This document shows positions 18,353 to 29,042 of a stretch of 64,000 nt of DNA, one piece after another (position 1 is the first letter of the stretch; each line of letters begins with the position of its first letter). A model generated the notes under the pieces. That model made no database searches. It was given only the letters and a program-made list of their open reading frames with translations, and was not told where the DNA came from. A program made the position numbers and the translations under genes. Origin of the DNA: Algibacter lectus (GTDB lineage Bacteria; Bacteroidota; Bacteroidia; Flavobacteriales; Flavobacteriaceae); contig NZ_FOLN01000004.1 in NCBI RefSeq assembly GCF_900112395.1, positions 292,441-356,440 on the forward strand. Reading direction: 5' to 3'.

Positions 18353-18385
18353 AAAAAGAGCTAAGTAAAAAACTTAACTCTTTTA
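18353..18385. terminator. Shared terminator between the Nudix regulator and GH3
   Basis: AAAAGAGCTAAG / CTTAACTCTTTT form a 12-bp stem with one mismatch and a 7-nt A-rich loop, with A/T runs on both sides. It lies between two convergent genes and can serve both. Confidence 0.6.
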
Positions 18386-18457
18386 AATAATCTAAACTAA
18401 TAAACACAGTTTTTAGTCTTCGTTATTATAGTTACTATTAATCTAATACCTCAATAT

Positions 18458-20749
18458 CTATAATTTAAATTTAGCTTCTAGCTCAGTAACTGAACTTCCA
18501 CCTACAAAGACTTTAAAATCGCCCGATTCTACAATAAAATCACCACTATTATTATAGAACCCAAGTTCTTTATCTGTTAATTGAAATGTTATCGTTTTAG
18601 CCTCATTTGGTTCTAACTCTACCAACTCAAAACCTTTTAATTCTTTTACTGGGCGTGTAACGCTAGCAAATAAATCGCGAATGTATAATTGCGCAACTTC
18701 TTTACCTTTATACTTTCCGGTATTTTTTAAATCAACGGAAACCTCAACATGGTTATCTGAAATTTTGTTAACTTTTAAATCACTATATGAAAACGAGGTA
18801 TAACTTAATCCGTGTCCAAAAGCATAAAGAGGCGTATTACTTTCGTCTATATAATGCGACCAAAATACGCTGTTTGGCTCGTTTGCCGCTGGACGTCCTG
18901 TGTTTTTATAATTGTAATAAATAGGCACTTGTCCAACACTTCTAGGAAATGTCATTGGTAATTTACCACTCGGGTTATAATCACCATACAATACCTGTGC
19001 AATTGCATGACCACTTTGCGTACCCAATTGCCATCCTTCTACAATAGCAGGAATATGTACGTCTGCCCAAGAAATAGTTAACGGCCTTCCATTGTTCAAT
19101 ACTAAAACAATATTTTTATTAACAGCGTAAACAGCTTCTAATAACTCTTGTTGAACGCCAGGTAAACCTATTTTAGATCGGCTTCGTGCTTCTCCACTCT
19201 GAAAACCGTGTTCACCTAACACCATTATTACAACATCGGCGTTTTTAGCAACTTCCTTAGCTTCTTCAAAACCACTTTTATCTGTGGTGTTAATTTCTAA
19301 TTCAAAAGGAAAAGAAGCCTCTCCAAGTGCCACATCGGCTCCTTTTGCATATGTAACCTTGTTACCAGAATATTTAGCTAAGCCTTCTAAAACAGAAACC
19401 GCTGTATTATCGTCTGCAGCAATTCTCCAACTTCCGAGCGGACTTGTTTTATCGTTAGCCAAAACACCAATAACAGCAATATTCTGTCCTTTCTTTTTTA
19501 AAGGCAATACGTTATTTTCGTTTTTAAGAAGTACAATAGATTTTTTTGCAACATCTAAAACGGCTTCATTTATTTTCTGACTTCCAATAATATCTTTCTC
19601 CCTTTTTTCATCACAATATTTATAAGGGTTATCGAAAAGCCCTAATTCAAACTTCACTTTTAAAATACGAGAAGCTGCATCATTAATTAGATCTTCATTA
19701 ACTTTTCCTTCTTTTACCAAATTAGCCAACTCATTGACATACGCATAAGATTCCATATCCATATCCGAACCCGCTTTTACTGAAAGTTCGGCAGAATGTT
19801 TTACATTTTCGGCATAACCATGGTTTATCATTTCAGACATAGACCCCCAATCGGATACTACAAACCCATCGAATTTCCATTTATCTTTTAAAACATCACG
19901 TTGTAAAAATGCATTCGCTGTAGCAGGAATTCCGTTTAACTCGTTAAAGGAATTCATAAAGGTTTTTACGCCAGCATCTACGGTTGCTTTGAATGGTGGA
20001 AAAATAATATTATTTAAGGTTGAAGTTCCAACATCTACCGTATTATAATCTTTTCCAGATTCGGTAAAACCATAACCTGCCCAATGTTTGGCGCAGGCAG
20101 CAATGGTATTTGGTTGAGATAAATCTTCACCTTGAAAACCTTGGACTCTAGCTATCGCTATTTTAGAACCTAAATAAGTATCTTCTCCTGCACCTTCCAT
20201 AACACGCCCCCAACGAGCATCTCTAGAAATATCTACCATAGGAGCGAACGTCCAGTTAATACCGGCTGCAGAAGCTTCTAAAGCTGCAATTTCTGCCGAT
20301 TTTTTAATAGCTTCTAAATCCCAACTCGCCGCTTCAGCTAATGGAATTGGACTCAATGTTTTATAACCGTGAATAACATCGAAACCAATAATTAACGGAA
20401 TACCCAAACGCGTTTCTTCAACCGCAATTTTCTGAACGGCACGTACCTCTTCTACTCCACGAACATTAAGCATAGAACCAACATAGCCTTTTCTTAAATG
20501 TTCATATTTATGGGCCGCATCGCCAGAAGATGGCGTTGGACCGGTAACATTCCAAAATCCGTTGTACTGATTCATTTGCCCAATTTTTTCTTCCAAAGTC
20601 ATTTTTGAAAGTAATTCGACAACTTTTTGGTCTACAGTGGTTTCTTTGCTTGTTAACTTTTGCGCCAAAGTTTTATTTTGACCAATGGCGCTACTCGACA
20701 TAAAAACGACTGAAACTATCGTTAAAAAAATTAATTTATGTGCTCTCAT
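18458..20749 (-). CDS. GH3 beta-glucosidase (BglX-like), exported
   Basis: A 763-aa family 3 glycoside hydrolase that removes glucose from the non-reducing ends of beta-gluco-oligosaccharides. A signal peptide (about 1-23, ending SSAIGQ) is followed by the N-terminal TIM barrel with GFDVIHGYKT. The nucleophile Asp is in VVSDWGSM, near residue 300. Then come the alpha/beta sandwich domain and a C-terminal Fn3-like domain. There is no lipobox Cys, so a periplasmic location is likely. It is the last gene of the beta-glucan PUL, 4 bp after GH16, and would finish hydrolysis of laminari-oligosaccharides. Confidence 0.93.
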   Translation of the reverse strand: MRAHKLIFLTIVSVVFMSSSAIGQNKTLAQKLTSKETTVDQKVVELLSKMTLEEKIGQMNQYNGFWNVTGPTPSSGDAAHKYEHLRKGYVGSMLNVRGVEEVRAVQKIAVEETRLGIPLIIGFDVIHGYKTLSPIPLAEAASWDLEAIKKSAEIAALEASAAGINWTFAPMVDISRDARWGRVMEGAGEDTYLGSKIAIARVQGFQGEDLSQPNTIAACAKHWAGYGFTESGKDYNTVDVGTSTLNNIIFPPFKATVDAGVKTFMNSFNELNGIPATANAFLQRDVLKDKWKFDGFVVSDWGSMSEMINHGYAENVKHSAELSVKAGSDMDMESYAYVNELANLVKEGKVNEDLINDAASRILKVKFELGLFDNPYKYCDEKREKDIIGSQKINEAVLDVAKKSIVLLKNENNVLPLKKKGQNIAVIGVLANDKTSPLGSWRIAADDNTAVSVLEGLAKYSGNKVTYAKGADVALGEASFPFELEINTTDKSGFEEAKEVAKNADVVIMVLGEHGFQSGEARSRSKIGLPGVQQELLEAVYAVNKNIVLVLNNGRPLTISWADVHIPAIVEGWQLGTQSGHAIAQVLYGDYNPSGKLPMTFPRSVGQVPIYYNYKNTGRPAANEPNSVFWSHYIDESNTPLYAFGHGLSYTSFSYSDLKVNKISDNHVEVSVDLKNTGKYKGKEVAQLYIRDLFASVTRPVKELKGFELVELEPNEAKTITFQLTDKELGFYNNSGDFIVESGDFKVFVGGSSVTELEAKFKL

Positions 20750-20753
20750 ATTA

Positions 20754-22427
20754 TTATTCGTAAACTCTTACATAATCGATTTCCATTGTATCTTCAGTAA
20801 ATGCCGGATCAATATCGCCACCTAATGTACCGCCCATAGCAACATTTAAGATTAAGAAGAAATCTTTATCGTAAAATGGTAAATCGGCATTGTTATCCAT
20901 GGCAACAACCACAACGTTATCTAATAAAACAGTGATTTTTGCCTCTGTCCACTCCAAAGTGTATAGATGAAATTCTGAAGACGCATTTTCTACAGAAACT
21001 GTTTCTCCGTAACTCGCATTAGCATTTGTGCCCGTATCGAACCAATGGTATGTACCTAAAGATGTGTTCTTATCAGCACCAGTTTGTTCCATAATATCAA
21101 TTTCTCCACACATTGGCCAACCAACTTCTGGAAAATTAGCACCCAACATCCAAATAGCAGGCCATGTACCTTGTGCTGCTGGAAGTTTAGCTTTTACCTC
21201 AACACGACCATATTTAAACTCGTATAAGTCGATAGATTTTAAACGTGCAGATGTGTAATCTGTACCATCTTTTTTGGCAGTAATTTTAAGCATACCATCT
21301 TCAACAATGACATTACTAGCATCTTCAGTATATGTTTGTACTTCTTGGTTTCCCCAGCCTCCTGCACCTAAATCATAAGTCCAGTTAGCAGCATCTGGCG
21401 CTCCATCAGTATCAAACTCATCAGACCATGCTAGTGTATTAAATTCCGATTCGAAATCGGCTTCTCCTTCTACCGGTTTACTAGATGTAAATACATGATA
21501 CCATGCTTCACCACCACCTACTTGAATAATTCTAACACGTAACTCATCTTCACTTATAGAAATAATATCGTAAGTACTAGCACCAACATACCATCCCATA
21601 AAACCACCATCCGAAATTTCGAAAGCTGATTGTCTATAAGGCTCATCATTATAACTACCTTCTAAAGCTGCTTTTGATGTTGACGGTAAAAATGATACAT
21701 TTTTGACACCAAACATAGTTGTTGCAACCGTTTCATCGTGACAAGTATCGCCATCTACCCCTAAATCATCGGCATAAGTTCCTGGCACAAAAGCAGGACC
21801 AACAGTTTGTTCAAAGGTTAAGCCATTTTCACCACGAGTAAATACAAATTCATTAGCGTACATACAATATTTCTCTTCATCCCAAGGCTGAATTCCATTC
21901 CACCAAGCCTCATAAGCAAACTCACCATTTCCATAATCATCTTCAACTGGACCTAAACCAACATGAAGCGGAATATTTGCTGCCCAATACCAAGTTTTAG
22001 AATCGCCCACTAATTCGCCTGCTAAAAAGTTTTCAGCTTCTACATCAGAGAATGAACTAAACACTTCAACTTCCATAGACGTACTAGACATTACACCTCC
22101 AGTACCAACAGCACTAGCTACAACCGTATATGTATTTATACCTGTTTGTGTAAACCTGTGCACCGTTTCTCCAGATGGAGCAACGCCTGTTTTACCATCA
22201 CCAAAATTAAATTGGTATGTAATTTCGTTATCTGCAGTAGATGTAAAATTCACAATTCCGCTACCATCTCCGTAAGGATTATCGGCATCTTGCCCAACAA
22301 TTTCCGCAGATATTGTTACCCCTGTTGGAGCTACAATATTACCTATCGCTGCATCGTCGTCTTGACAACTTGTAAAGAGAAATGTTAGCGACAGAATAAA
22401 TCCTATATAATATTTTAAGTTTTTCAT
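20754..22427 (-). CDS. GH16 endo-beta-glucanase (laminarinase-type) lipoprotein with PKD domain
   Basis: A 557-aa surface lipoprotein with lipobox Cys21 followed by QDDD, an acidic surface-export signal. A PKD domain is at about 35-123. A Trp/Cys-containing module at about 125-320 resembles the duplicated module of the upstream binding lipoprotein. The GH16 catalytic domain is at about 330-557. The retaining motif GEIDIMEQTG supplies nucleophile Glu442 and acid/base Glu447; EIDIMEQ (with the extra Met) is the form common in laminarinases. It would cut beta-1,3(-1,4)-glucan into oligosaccharides for the SusCD pair. The exact linkage preference is inferred. Confidence 0.9.
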   Translation of the reverse strand: MKNLKYYIGFILSLTFLFTSCQDDDAAIGNIVAPTGVTISAEIVGQDADNPYGDGSGIVNFTSTADNEITYQFNFGDGKTGVAPSGETVHRFTQTGINTYTVVASAVGTGGVMSSTSMEVEVFSSFSDVEAENFLAGELVGDSKTWYWAANIPLHVGLGPVEDDYGNGEFAYEAWWNGIQPWDEEKYCMYANEFVFTRGENGLTFEQTVGPAFVPGTYADDLGVDGDTCHDETVATTMFGVKNVSFLPSTSKAALEGSYNDEPYRQSAFEISDGGFMGWYVGASTYDIISISEDELRVRIIQVGGGEAWYHVFTSSKPVEGEADFESEFNTLAWSDEFDTDGAPDAANWTYDLGAGGWGNQEVQTYTEDASNVIVEDGMLKITAKKDGTDYTSARLKSIDLYEFKYGRVEVKAKLPAAQGTWPAIWMLGANFPEVGWPMCGEIDIMEQTGADKNTSLGTYHWFDTGTNANASYGETVSVENASSEFHLYTLEWTEAKITVLLDNVVVVAMDNNADLPFYDKDFFLILNVAMGGTLGGDIDPAFTEDTMEIDYVRVYE

Positions 22428-22439
22428 ATATCTTAAGTT

Positions 22440-24533
22440 TTAAATTCTTTCCAGTTTAAATTGCCAAAATGTTACTGATCCAGTACCTGTTTCAATACTT
22501 ACACTTATTGTATTATTATCTATAAAAGATACATTGTATGTAACAAAATCTGGTGCATCTGCAGGATTAGAAAGTTCTCCTGTATTTGTCCCTTTAGGTA
22601 AACCAATATAAGCTCCTAAACCGTTTAAGGTTAAAACATTATTATCGTATGTAAATGTTGCAGGATTTGAACCATCGTGAGGCGCAACAGGTGTTGCACA
22701 GCCATCGGCTCCATTTTGCCAACTCTCAACCCAAGTTTCTGAACCTAAAACATTTTTAAAAGAACCATCAGCGCCAAAAATATAAGCATCATCATAATAA
22801 CAAGCTCTGTCGGTAACACAAGCATCATCACAGTTCCACCAAGAAATATCGCCAACTGATGGACCAACACCTAAAGCACCAGCTTCTTGAGCCAATTGCC
22901 ATGTTCCCGTTAATGGTGACGCTACAACGCCTTCTCTAACTAAAGTAAATTGCCAAAATGTTCCAGAACCTGTTCCTGTCTCTATAACAACTGATATTGT
23001 GTTCGGATCTATAAATGTTGCACTATAAACAATTGATTCTGGCGCATCCGCAGGATTTGAAATCTCACCAGTATTTGTACCTTTTGGAAGCCCAATAAAA
23101 GCTCCAATACCATTAAGGGTAATTGTATTTTCATCTGCATTATAAACATAAGTAGCAGCATTAGAACCATCATGTGGTGCAACCGGAGCAGCACAACCAT
23201 CGGATCCATTCTGCCAGCCTTCTACCCAAGTTTCTGAACCTAAAACGTTTTCAAATGAACCATCTTCATTAAACACATAAGTATCATCATAATAACATGC
23301 TCTTTCCGCAACGCAAGCGTCATCACAACTCCACCAAGAAATATCTCCTGCGGCTGGACCTACGCCTAAAGCGCCAGCTGTTGAAGCTACCTTCCATGTA
23401 CCCACAATTCCTGTTTCAACATCCGAAGGTACTTTGTAGAAATATAGGTTATCTATAAAAATAGTGCCCTCTCCTGAATTTATACCTTCAAATTTAAATT
23501 GAATAATATTAGAAAAATCAACTGCTGGATTTTGATCTGTAAAGGTAGATAATGGAATATCAAAAGAAGTCCATTGATCCTGATTCAACTCTAAAGTCAC
23601 AGCAGTTTCATTAGGCCCTGCGCTAATAGGTGACATTTTAGCATCAAAATCTGCATTTGCTGTCCAAACATCTACATGTATAAATTCCATTGTAGAAGCA
23701 TCTAAAGGCACACTGCTAAAATCAATTCCTTGGTAAGTAATATCTCCGTATTGAATAATGTTATCACCACCTACTTCAATTTGTGTGTACGTTGTAGTTT
23801 GCCCCCAATTAGGATAATAATCTATTGGACTAGGATCTGTATAAGAATCACTAAAAACTGAAAGAACATCGGCTTCTGATCTAATTGGCGTTGGAGCACC
23901 TTCTAAAGGCTGTAATATTGCTGTAACCACAAACTCTTCGCTATATTCTGTAGTATCAATAGCCGCACTTTTTGCAATAACTTTAATAGTATAAGTTCCT
24001 GCCTCTGCGTATTGATATGAAATGGTTTCTTCTAAATTTAAAGCCATTGGAGTTTCATCTGTAGACTCTCCAAAATAAACTTCGTACATGGTAGCAAAAT
24101 CTGCTACAGCAGAAAGGTTTACTTGTTTAGAAATAGCCGCATCGTTTTCAATAGTTACCACTAAATTTTCTGGAGCCTTAAAAGACACCACAACACTTTG
24201 TGTAACAATTGTAGTTAATCCGTTTAGACTTACTGCTGTAATTGTAGCCTCGTAAGTTCCTTCTTCGTAAACGTGTTCGATACCATTTCCTGGTGTAATT
24301 TCAGTTACTTCTTCCGAACCATCGCCAAAATTAACGTTATAACTTACAGCTCCTTCCGCCAATGGCGTAATAGTTACCATACCCGTGTTATCTTGTGTTA
24401 CGCTTACTGCTGCCGTAACGTTTGTTGGAGCGGTGATTTTATCGGCATAATCTAAATTATCATCTTCTGCACAACTAATAGCTACTAGTGTAAAAAGACA
24501 TAAACTGAATGCATATTTTATAAATCTCATCAT
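22440..24533 (-). CDS. PKD-domain glycan-binding surface lipoprotein (SGBP-like)
   Basis: A 697-aa lipoprotein (Cys21 then AEDD) in the usual position of a surface glycan-binding protein after SusD. Two PKD-like domains (about 35-115, NFGDGSEEV; and 118-205) act as spacers. A beta-sandwich region of about 213-370 looks like a carbohydrate-binding module (VDVWTANADFD, FIDNLYFYK). The C-terminus is a tandem duplication of a ~155-residue module (about 377-540 and 541-697), with GALGVGP, SWW, CDDAC and CYYDD motifs. No catalytic signature is present. It probably captures beta-glucan for GH16 and SusCD. ATG at 24533 or 24530 are equally possible starts. Confidence 0.8.
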   Translation of the reverse strand: MMRFIKYAFSLCLFTLVAISCAEDDNLDYADKITAPTNVTAAVSVTQDNTGMVTITPLAEGAVSYNVNFGDGSEEVTEITPGNGIEHVYEEGTYEATITAVSLNGLTTIVTQSVVVSFKAPENLVVTIENDAAISKQVNLSAVADFATMYEVYFGESTDETPMALNLEETISYQYAEAGTYTIKVIAKSAAIDTTEYSEEFVVTAILQPLEGAPTPIRSEADVLSVFSDSYTDPSPIDYYPNWGQTTTYTQIEVGGDNIIQYGDITYQGIDFSSVPLDASTMEFIHVDVWTANADFDAKMSPISAGPNETAVTLELNQDQWTSFDIPLSTFTDQNPAVDFSNIIQFKFEGINSGEGTIFIDNLYFYKVPSDVETGIVGTWKVASTAGALGVGPAAGDISWWSCDDACVAERACYYDDTYVFNEDGSFENVLGSETWVEGWQNGSDGCAAPVAPHDGSNAATYVYNADENTITLNGIGAFIGLPKGTNTGEISNPADAPESIVYSATFIDPNTISVVIETGTGSGTFWQFTLVREGVVASPLTGTWQLAQEAGALGVGPSVGDISWWNCDDACVTDRACYYDDAYIFGADGSFKNVLGSETWVESWQNGADGCATPVAPHDGSNPATFTYDNNVLTLNGLGAYIGLPKGTNTGELSNPADAPDFVTYNVSFIDNNTISVSIETGTGSVTFWQFKLERI

Positions 24534-24545
24534 GTTCTGTTTTTA

Positions 24546-26015
24546 TTAATAATTATCGTTTTGCACCCAGTTTCCGTTTGAAAATTGGATTTCTTCAATA
24601 GGAATAGGAAATACTTCGTTTTTACCTGCTGTAAACCCGTCGATTTCTGCACCTCTACCTGTACGCACTAAATCGAAAAAGCGATGACCTTCACCTACCA
24701 ATTCTACACGACGTTCATGAGCAATAGCATCGGTAAGTGTTGCTCCAGTAGATGTTACATCGTTTGCTGTTCCAAACGCTCTTTCACGCACACGGTTTAA
24801 ATAACCTTGCGCCTTACTATCACTAATTTCTCCACGGTTATAAGCCTCAGCAGCCATTAATAGCACATCTGCAAAACGAATAGCACGATAATTATTTGGA
24901 TTTGTTAAGTTTTGATCGCCTGTGTTTAAATCTCCTTTACGTGCAATATATTTTCTATTGAAATATCCAGTATGCTCATTTCCTTCTCCATAAGTTGCAT
25001 TATTTGCTGTTGCCCAAGCTTCAATATCTAAAATAGCAACATCTTTACGTAAATCTCCAGCTTCAAACTCGTCTACAACTTCTTGTGTTGGCACGTTAAA
25101 ACTAAAACCAGAATCGAAAGTTGGTCCGGTGTAATTTCTAATACCATTAAATCCAACAGCCACATTACCTTCACTACATTGTAAACACTCAAAACCAGCT
25201 CCTTCAGCATCGGAATATTGAACCTCAAAAACAGATTCTATATTATTCTCTCCATCGGTTTCGAAAATTGTATCGTAATCACTAACTAAATCATAAGGAC
25301 CTTCTGTAATTAATTGATCTAAAACTGTTGTAGCCTCAGTAAATTTATTTTGGTATAAATACGCTTTACCTAACAAAGCTTGTGCAGAACCTTTTGTTGT
25401 TCTACCTACTTGTGGAGCTGTATAGTTTAAATTATCTACGGCATATTTTAAATCGGCTTCAATTAAAGCATACACATCTGCAGCTGGCGAACGTGGAACA
25501 CTTGTTTCATCACCTAAAACAAAACGTGTTTCTTTTAACGGCACATCACCAAACCATTTTACTAATTCGAAATAATAGTAAGCTCTTAAAAAGTGAGCTT
25601 CACCTAAAATAATTTCTTTGCCTTCAAAATCTGTTTTATCTTGAAACTCCAAAATAAAGTTAGCACGGTTTACACCTGCGTACATCCATTCCCAAAGCTT
25701 TTTTAATTCAGCATTAACTGGTGTATGTATCATATCATCAATTTGCTGCCAAGCCACAACATCAGTTGCACTTTCTCCACCACAAAGGGTGTTATCTGAA
25801 GCTATTTCACCTAAAATAACATTTAAGTAAGTAGATTGCAATAAATCGTAAGCACCAACAAGGGCGTTGTAATAATCGGTCTCGGAGTTGAAATAGCTTT
25901 CAGAATCTATGCTGTATCTATCAACTTCTTCTAAGTAAGAATCTCCACAAGAATTAGCGCCTAACACTAAAACCAACAAGAAGAATCCTTTAAGTTTATT
26001 TATATATTTTTTCAT
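24546..26015 (-). CDS. SusD-like outer-membrane lipoprotein (beta-glucan PUL)
   Basis: A 489-aa SusD/RagB family lipoprotein with lipobox ending NSC (Cys23) and the N-terminal SESYFNSETDYYNALVGAYD segment. The central AHFLRAYYYFELVKWFGDVP is the TPR-like motif diagnostic of SusD. The C-terminal RRVELVGEGHRFFDLVRTG is also diagnostic. It forms the lid that hands glycan to the adjacent SusC channel, encoded 12 bp upstream. Confidence 0.95.
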   Translation of the reverse strand: MKKYINKLKGFFLLVLVLGANSCGDSYLEEVDRYSIDSESYFNSETDYYNALVGAYDLLQSTYLNVILGEIASDNTLCGGESATDVVAWQQIDDMIHTPVNAELKKLWEWMYAGVNRANFILEFQDKTDFEGKEIILGEAHFLRAYYYFELVKWFGDVPLKETRFVLGDETSVPRSPAADVYALIEADLKYAVDNLNYTAPQVGRTTKGSAQALLGKAYLYQNKFTEATTVLDQLITEGPYDLVSDYDTIFETDGENNIESVFEVQYSDAEGAGFECLQCSEGNVAVGFNGIRNYTGPTFDSGFSFNVPTQEVVDEFEAGDLRKDVAILDIEAWATANNATYGEGNEHTGYFNRKYIARKGDLNTGDQNLTNPNNYRAIRFADVLLMAAEAYNRGEISDSKAQGYLNRVRERAFGTANDVTSTGATLTDAIAHERRVELVGEGHRFFDLVRTGRGAEIDGFTAGKNEVFPIPIEEIQFSNGNWVQNDNY

Positions 26016-26027
26016 CTTTTAAATATT

Positions 26028-29000
26028 TTATATAGATAGGTTTAAGCCTAAAATGAATTGTCTTGAAATTGGGTAGAAACCATAATCGATACCACCACCA
26101 ATAGCGTCGCCATTAGTTGCAGCAGGATCGTAACCGCGGTATTTAGTTAACGTAAAAGCGTTGTTTACTTTAGTATAAATACGGAATTTGCTAATCCCTA
26201 ATTTATCGATAACATCTTGCGGTAACGAGTAGCCTAATTGTATATTTTGCATTCTTAAGAATGAAGAATCTTCGACATAGAAATCTGAAAACAATTTATT
26301 AGTTGTTGCCCCAGTAGTAGCTCTTGGCACAGAATTACTTGTTCCTTCGCCAGTCCAGCGATCTAAATATAAACTTAAGCGGTTTACGTTAGGTTGGTCA
26401 CGCTCGTAGTTACGCACTGTTTCTTTACCTAGCTCAGCATACATATATGCACTGAAATCGAAATTTTTATAGTTGAAATTAAAGTTTAAACCCATAATAT
26501 AATCTGCTTGAGGCTTACCTATATAAGTTCGATCGTCTATTGTAATTTCTCCATCTTCATTAACATCTACAAAACGAATATCTCCTGGAGCTGCTGCAGA
26601 CCCTAAACCAACTTGCGAAGGTGCTGCATCTACTTCTGCTTGATTCTGAAAAATACCGTCAGATTTAAGTCCGTAGAAATAACCAATTGGCTGCCCTACT
26701 TCCATTCTAGCAATTGATGGTTGCCCTACACTAAAAGAACCTCCTTCGGAAACAACACCGTTACTAACTGCTGTTACTTCTCCATTAATTTTAGTAACAT
26801 TATAGCTTACACCATATGAAAAATCATCAGATACAGATTCTTTATAGTTTAAAAATAACTCAACACCTCTATTACGTGTTGTACCAGCATTAACTGTTGG
26901 CAAACCTGCTCCTGGCGCACCTCCTCCTAAAATTCCTGAAATAGGGAAGTTTTCTATTAATAAATCATTTCTGTCTTCAATAAAATAATCGGCTACAACT
27001 TCAAGCTTGTTATTAAACAAATTCATATCTAAACCAATATCCAGTTTCTCTGCAGTTTCCCAAGAAGCTTCTGGATTAGGTATTCTACCATTAGCCGTAC
27101 CCGTTACTAAAGTTCCATCCAGAACATAAGTAGCCTCACCACTTAATAAAGCGCGGTATAAATCGTCTCCAACATTATTACCTAATGTACCGTAACTTGC
27201 TCTAAGTTTTAAGAAGTTTATAACTTCGGAATCTTTTAAGAAATCTTCATCAGAAATTTTCCAACCACCGGTAGCCGAATAGAAGTAATCAATTCTGTTT
27301 TCTGGTGAAAAATCTGAAGAACCATCACGACGTACCATAGCAGATAGTAAATATTTAGAATCATAATCGTATTGCAATCTTCCGAAGTAAGATGATAATC
27401 TAGAATCGTAAATATAAGAGCTTGTAGATTTTGCTTCACTTAAACCATTGGCTAAAGAAATATCGGCAAATTCCCAAGAATTGTTTGGCACATCGAAACC
27501 TGTACCTTGCAAATTATCTCCCCATGCACGTTGCGCACTAGTACCCAATGTAAAAGTTGTATTGTGCTTTTCGTTAAATACTTTATTGTAAGTCGCAAAA
27601 GTATCCCAAGTATAAGAGTTGTTGGTGTTTTGAGTTTGTATTACACTACTTCTGTCGTTATTAAAAACCTTACCAGAACCATAACCTACAATTGGAAAAA
27701 ATTCCTTTTTGTTATCATTATAAGATTTTAAACCAATACGAGATGTTACTTTAAAACCTTCGAAAGCTTCATATTCTAACTGAAATGTACCCTCAATAGA
27801 ATTTCCAGAATACTTATTAAAAGTATTTGATATTTGAGAAATTGGATTCACAACCTCATTCCCTAAAAATCCAGAAGTATCTTGTTGATCTATGCTATAT
27901 GTTGGCGCATAATTAAGAGCATTAAATAGTGGTGTACCCAAAGCGTTTTCGCCAATTGTTTTTCTGTTATTATTGAAATAGTTAGCCGACGTGGTGAATT
28001 TCAATTTTTCAGTAATATCGAAACCTAATTTAATTTTAGCATTTGCACGACTAAAATTTGATTTATCGCTAGCAATAATACCATCTTGTTCTAAAACAGA
28101 ACCACCAAAATAATACGTACTCTTTTCTCCTCCACCCGTAACAGATAAATTATGACTTGTTATTGGTGCTTGATCGAAAAGCTCACTTTGCCAGTTAATA
28201 CCTGTACCTAAACCACTAATATTTGGATAAGGCAATGCTTGGCCATTGGCTGCATAACTTTCGTTTAAAATTAAAGCATATTCTGTAGCGTTTAAATAAG
28301 GTAATTCGCGCGTGGTTTCTTGAATTCCTGTGTAACCATTATAGCTAATTTTAGCTGCAGAGTTTTTCTTTCCTTGTTTTGTAGTTACTAAAACCACCCC
28401 ATTTGCTCCCTGAATACCATAAATGGCAGCTTGGGCATCTTTTAAAATAGAGAACGTTTCAATATCGCTTGGATTAATAGAGTTTAAATCACCCTTATAA
28501 CCATCGATAATCACTAATGGACCATTATCTCCGTTAGAACTTACACCACGAATTAAAATATTAAAATTTCCACCTGGTGAGCCAGAAGGTGATGTTACCG
28601 AAACCCCGGCCGAAGTGCCTTGTAAAGCTTGTGCAGCATCTACTGGGCGTAAATCTTCTAAAGTGGCAGCGCTTACAATAGAAACTGCTCCCGTTACATC
28701 TTTCTTTTTCTGCGTACCATACCCCACAACAACTACCTCATCTAGTTGTGCTAAATCTTCTTTTAATTGAATGGTTAAACTTTTGTTGCTTGTAATTACT
28801 AGTTCCTGCGTTATATATCCTATATAACTAACTGAAATAGTTGCTCCGTTTTTCACTCCTGATAATACGAAGTTACCATCAAAATCTGTTGTAGTTCCTT
28901 TAGTGGAATTATTAACAATGATGTTCGCTCCAGGAATTGGAAATCCAGATCCGTCCTGTACATTTCCGCTTATATCTATATTCTGTGCACCTGAGTATGC

Positions 29001-29042
29001 CATGAAGAATAAAGCTAAAATTTTGAATAGCGTGTGTCTCAT
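26028..29042 (-). CDS. SusC-like TonB-dependent receptor (beta-glucan PUL)
   Basis: A 1004-aa outer-membrane oligosaccharide importer. A signal peptide is followed by a carboxypeptidase-D-regulatory-like domain (about 20-100, DFDGNFVLSGV). The TonB box/plug start VVVGYGTQKKKDVTGAVS comes next, then the plug with LIRGVSSNGDNGPLVIIDG. A C-terminal 22-strand barrel ends in a strand terminating LGLNLSI. It powers import with TonB-ExbBD and pairs with the SusD encoded directly downstream. It is the first gene of this PUL operon. Confidence 0.95.
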   Translation of the reverse strand: MRHTLFKILALFFMAYSGAQNIDISGNVQDGSGFPIPGANIIVNNSTKGTTTDFDGNFVLSGVKNGATISVSYIGYITQELVITSNKSLTIQLKEDLAQLDEVVVVGYGTQKKKDVTGAVSIVSAATLEDLRPVDAAQALQGTSAGVSVTSPSGSPGGNFNILIRGVSSNGDNGPLVIIDGYKGDLNSINPSDIETFSILKDAQAAIYGIQGANGVVLVTTKQGKKNSAAKISYNGYTGIQETTRELPYLNATEYALILNESYAANGQALPYPNISGLGTGINWQSELFDQAPITSHNLSVTGGGEKSTYYFGGSVLEQDGIIASDKSNFSRANAKIKLGFDITEKLKFTTSANYFNNNRKTIGENALGTPLFNALNYAPTYSIDQQDTSGFLGNEVVNPISQISNTFNKYSGNSIEGTFQLEYEAFEGFKVTSRIGLKSYNDNKKEFFPIVGYGSGKVFNNDRSSVIQTQNTNNSYTWDTFATYNKVFNEKHNTTFTLGTSAQRAWGDNLQGTGFDVPNNSWEFADISLANGLSEAKSTSSYIYDSRLSSYFGRLQYDYDSKYLLSAMVRRDGSSDFSPENRIDYFYSATGGWKISDEDFLKDSEVINFLKLRASYGTLGNNVGDDLYRALLSGEATYVLDGTLVTGTANGRIPNPEASWETAEKLDIGLDMNLFNNKLEVVADYFIEDRNDLLIENFPISGILGGGAPGAGLPTVNAGTTRNRGVELFLNYKESVSDDFSYGVSYNVTKINGEVTAVSNGVVSEGGSFSVGQPSIARMEVGQPIGYFYGLKSDGIFQNQAEVDAAPSQVGLGSAAAPGDIRFVDVNEDGEITIDDRTYIGKPQADYIMGLNFNFNYKNFDFSAYMYAELGKETVRNYERDQPNVNRLSLYLDRWTGEGTSNSVPRATTGATTNKLFSDFYVEDSSFLRMQNIQLGYSLPQDVIDKLGISKFRIYTKVNNAFTLTKYRGYDPAATNGDAIGGGIDYGFYPISRQFILGLNLSI

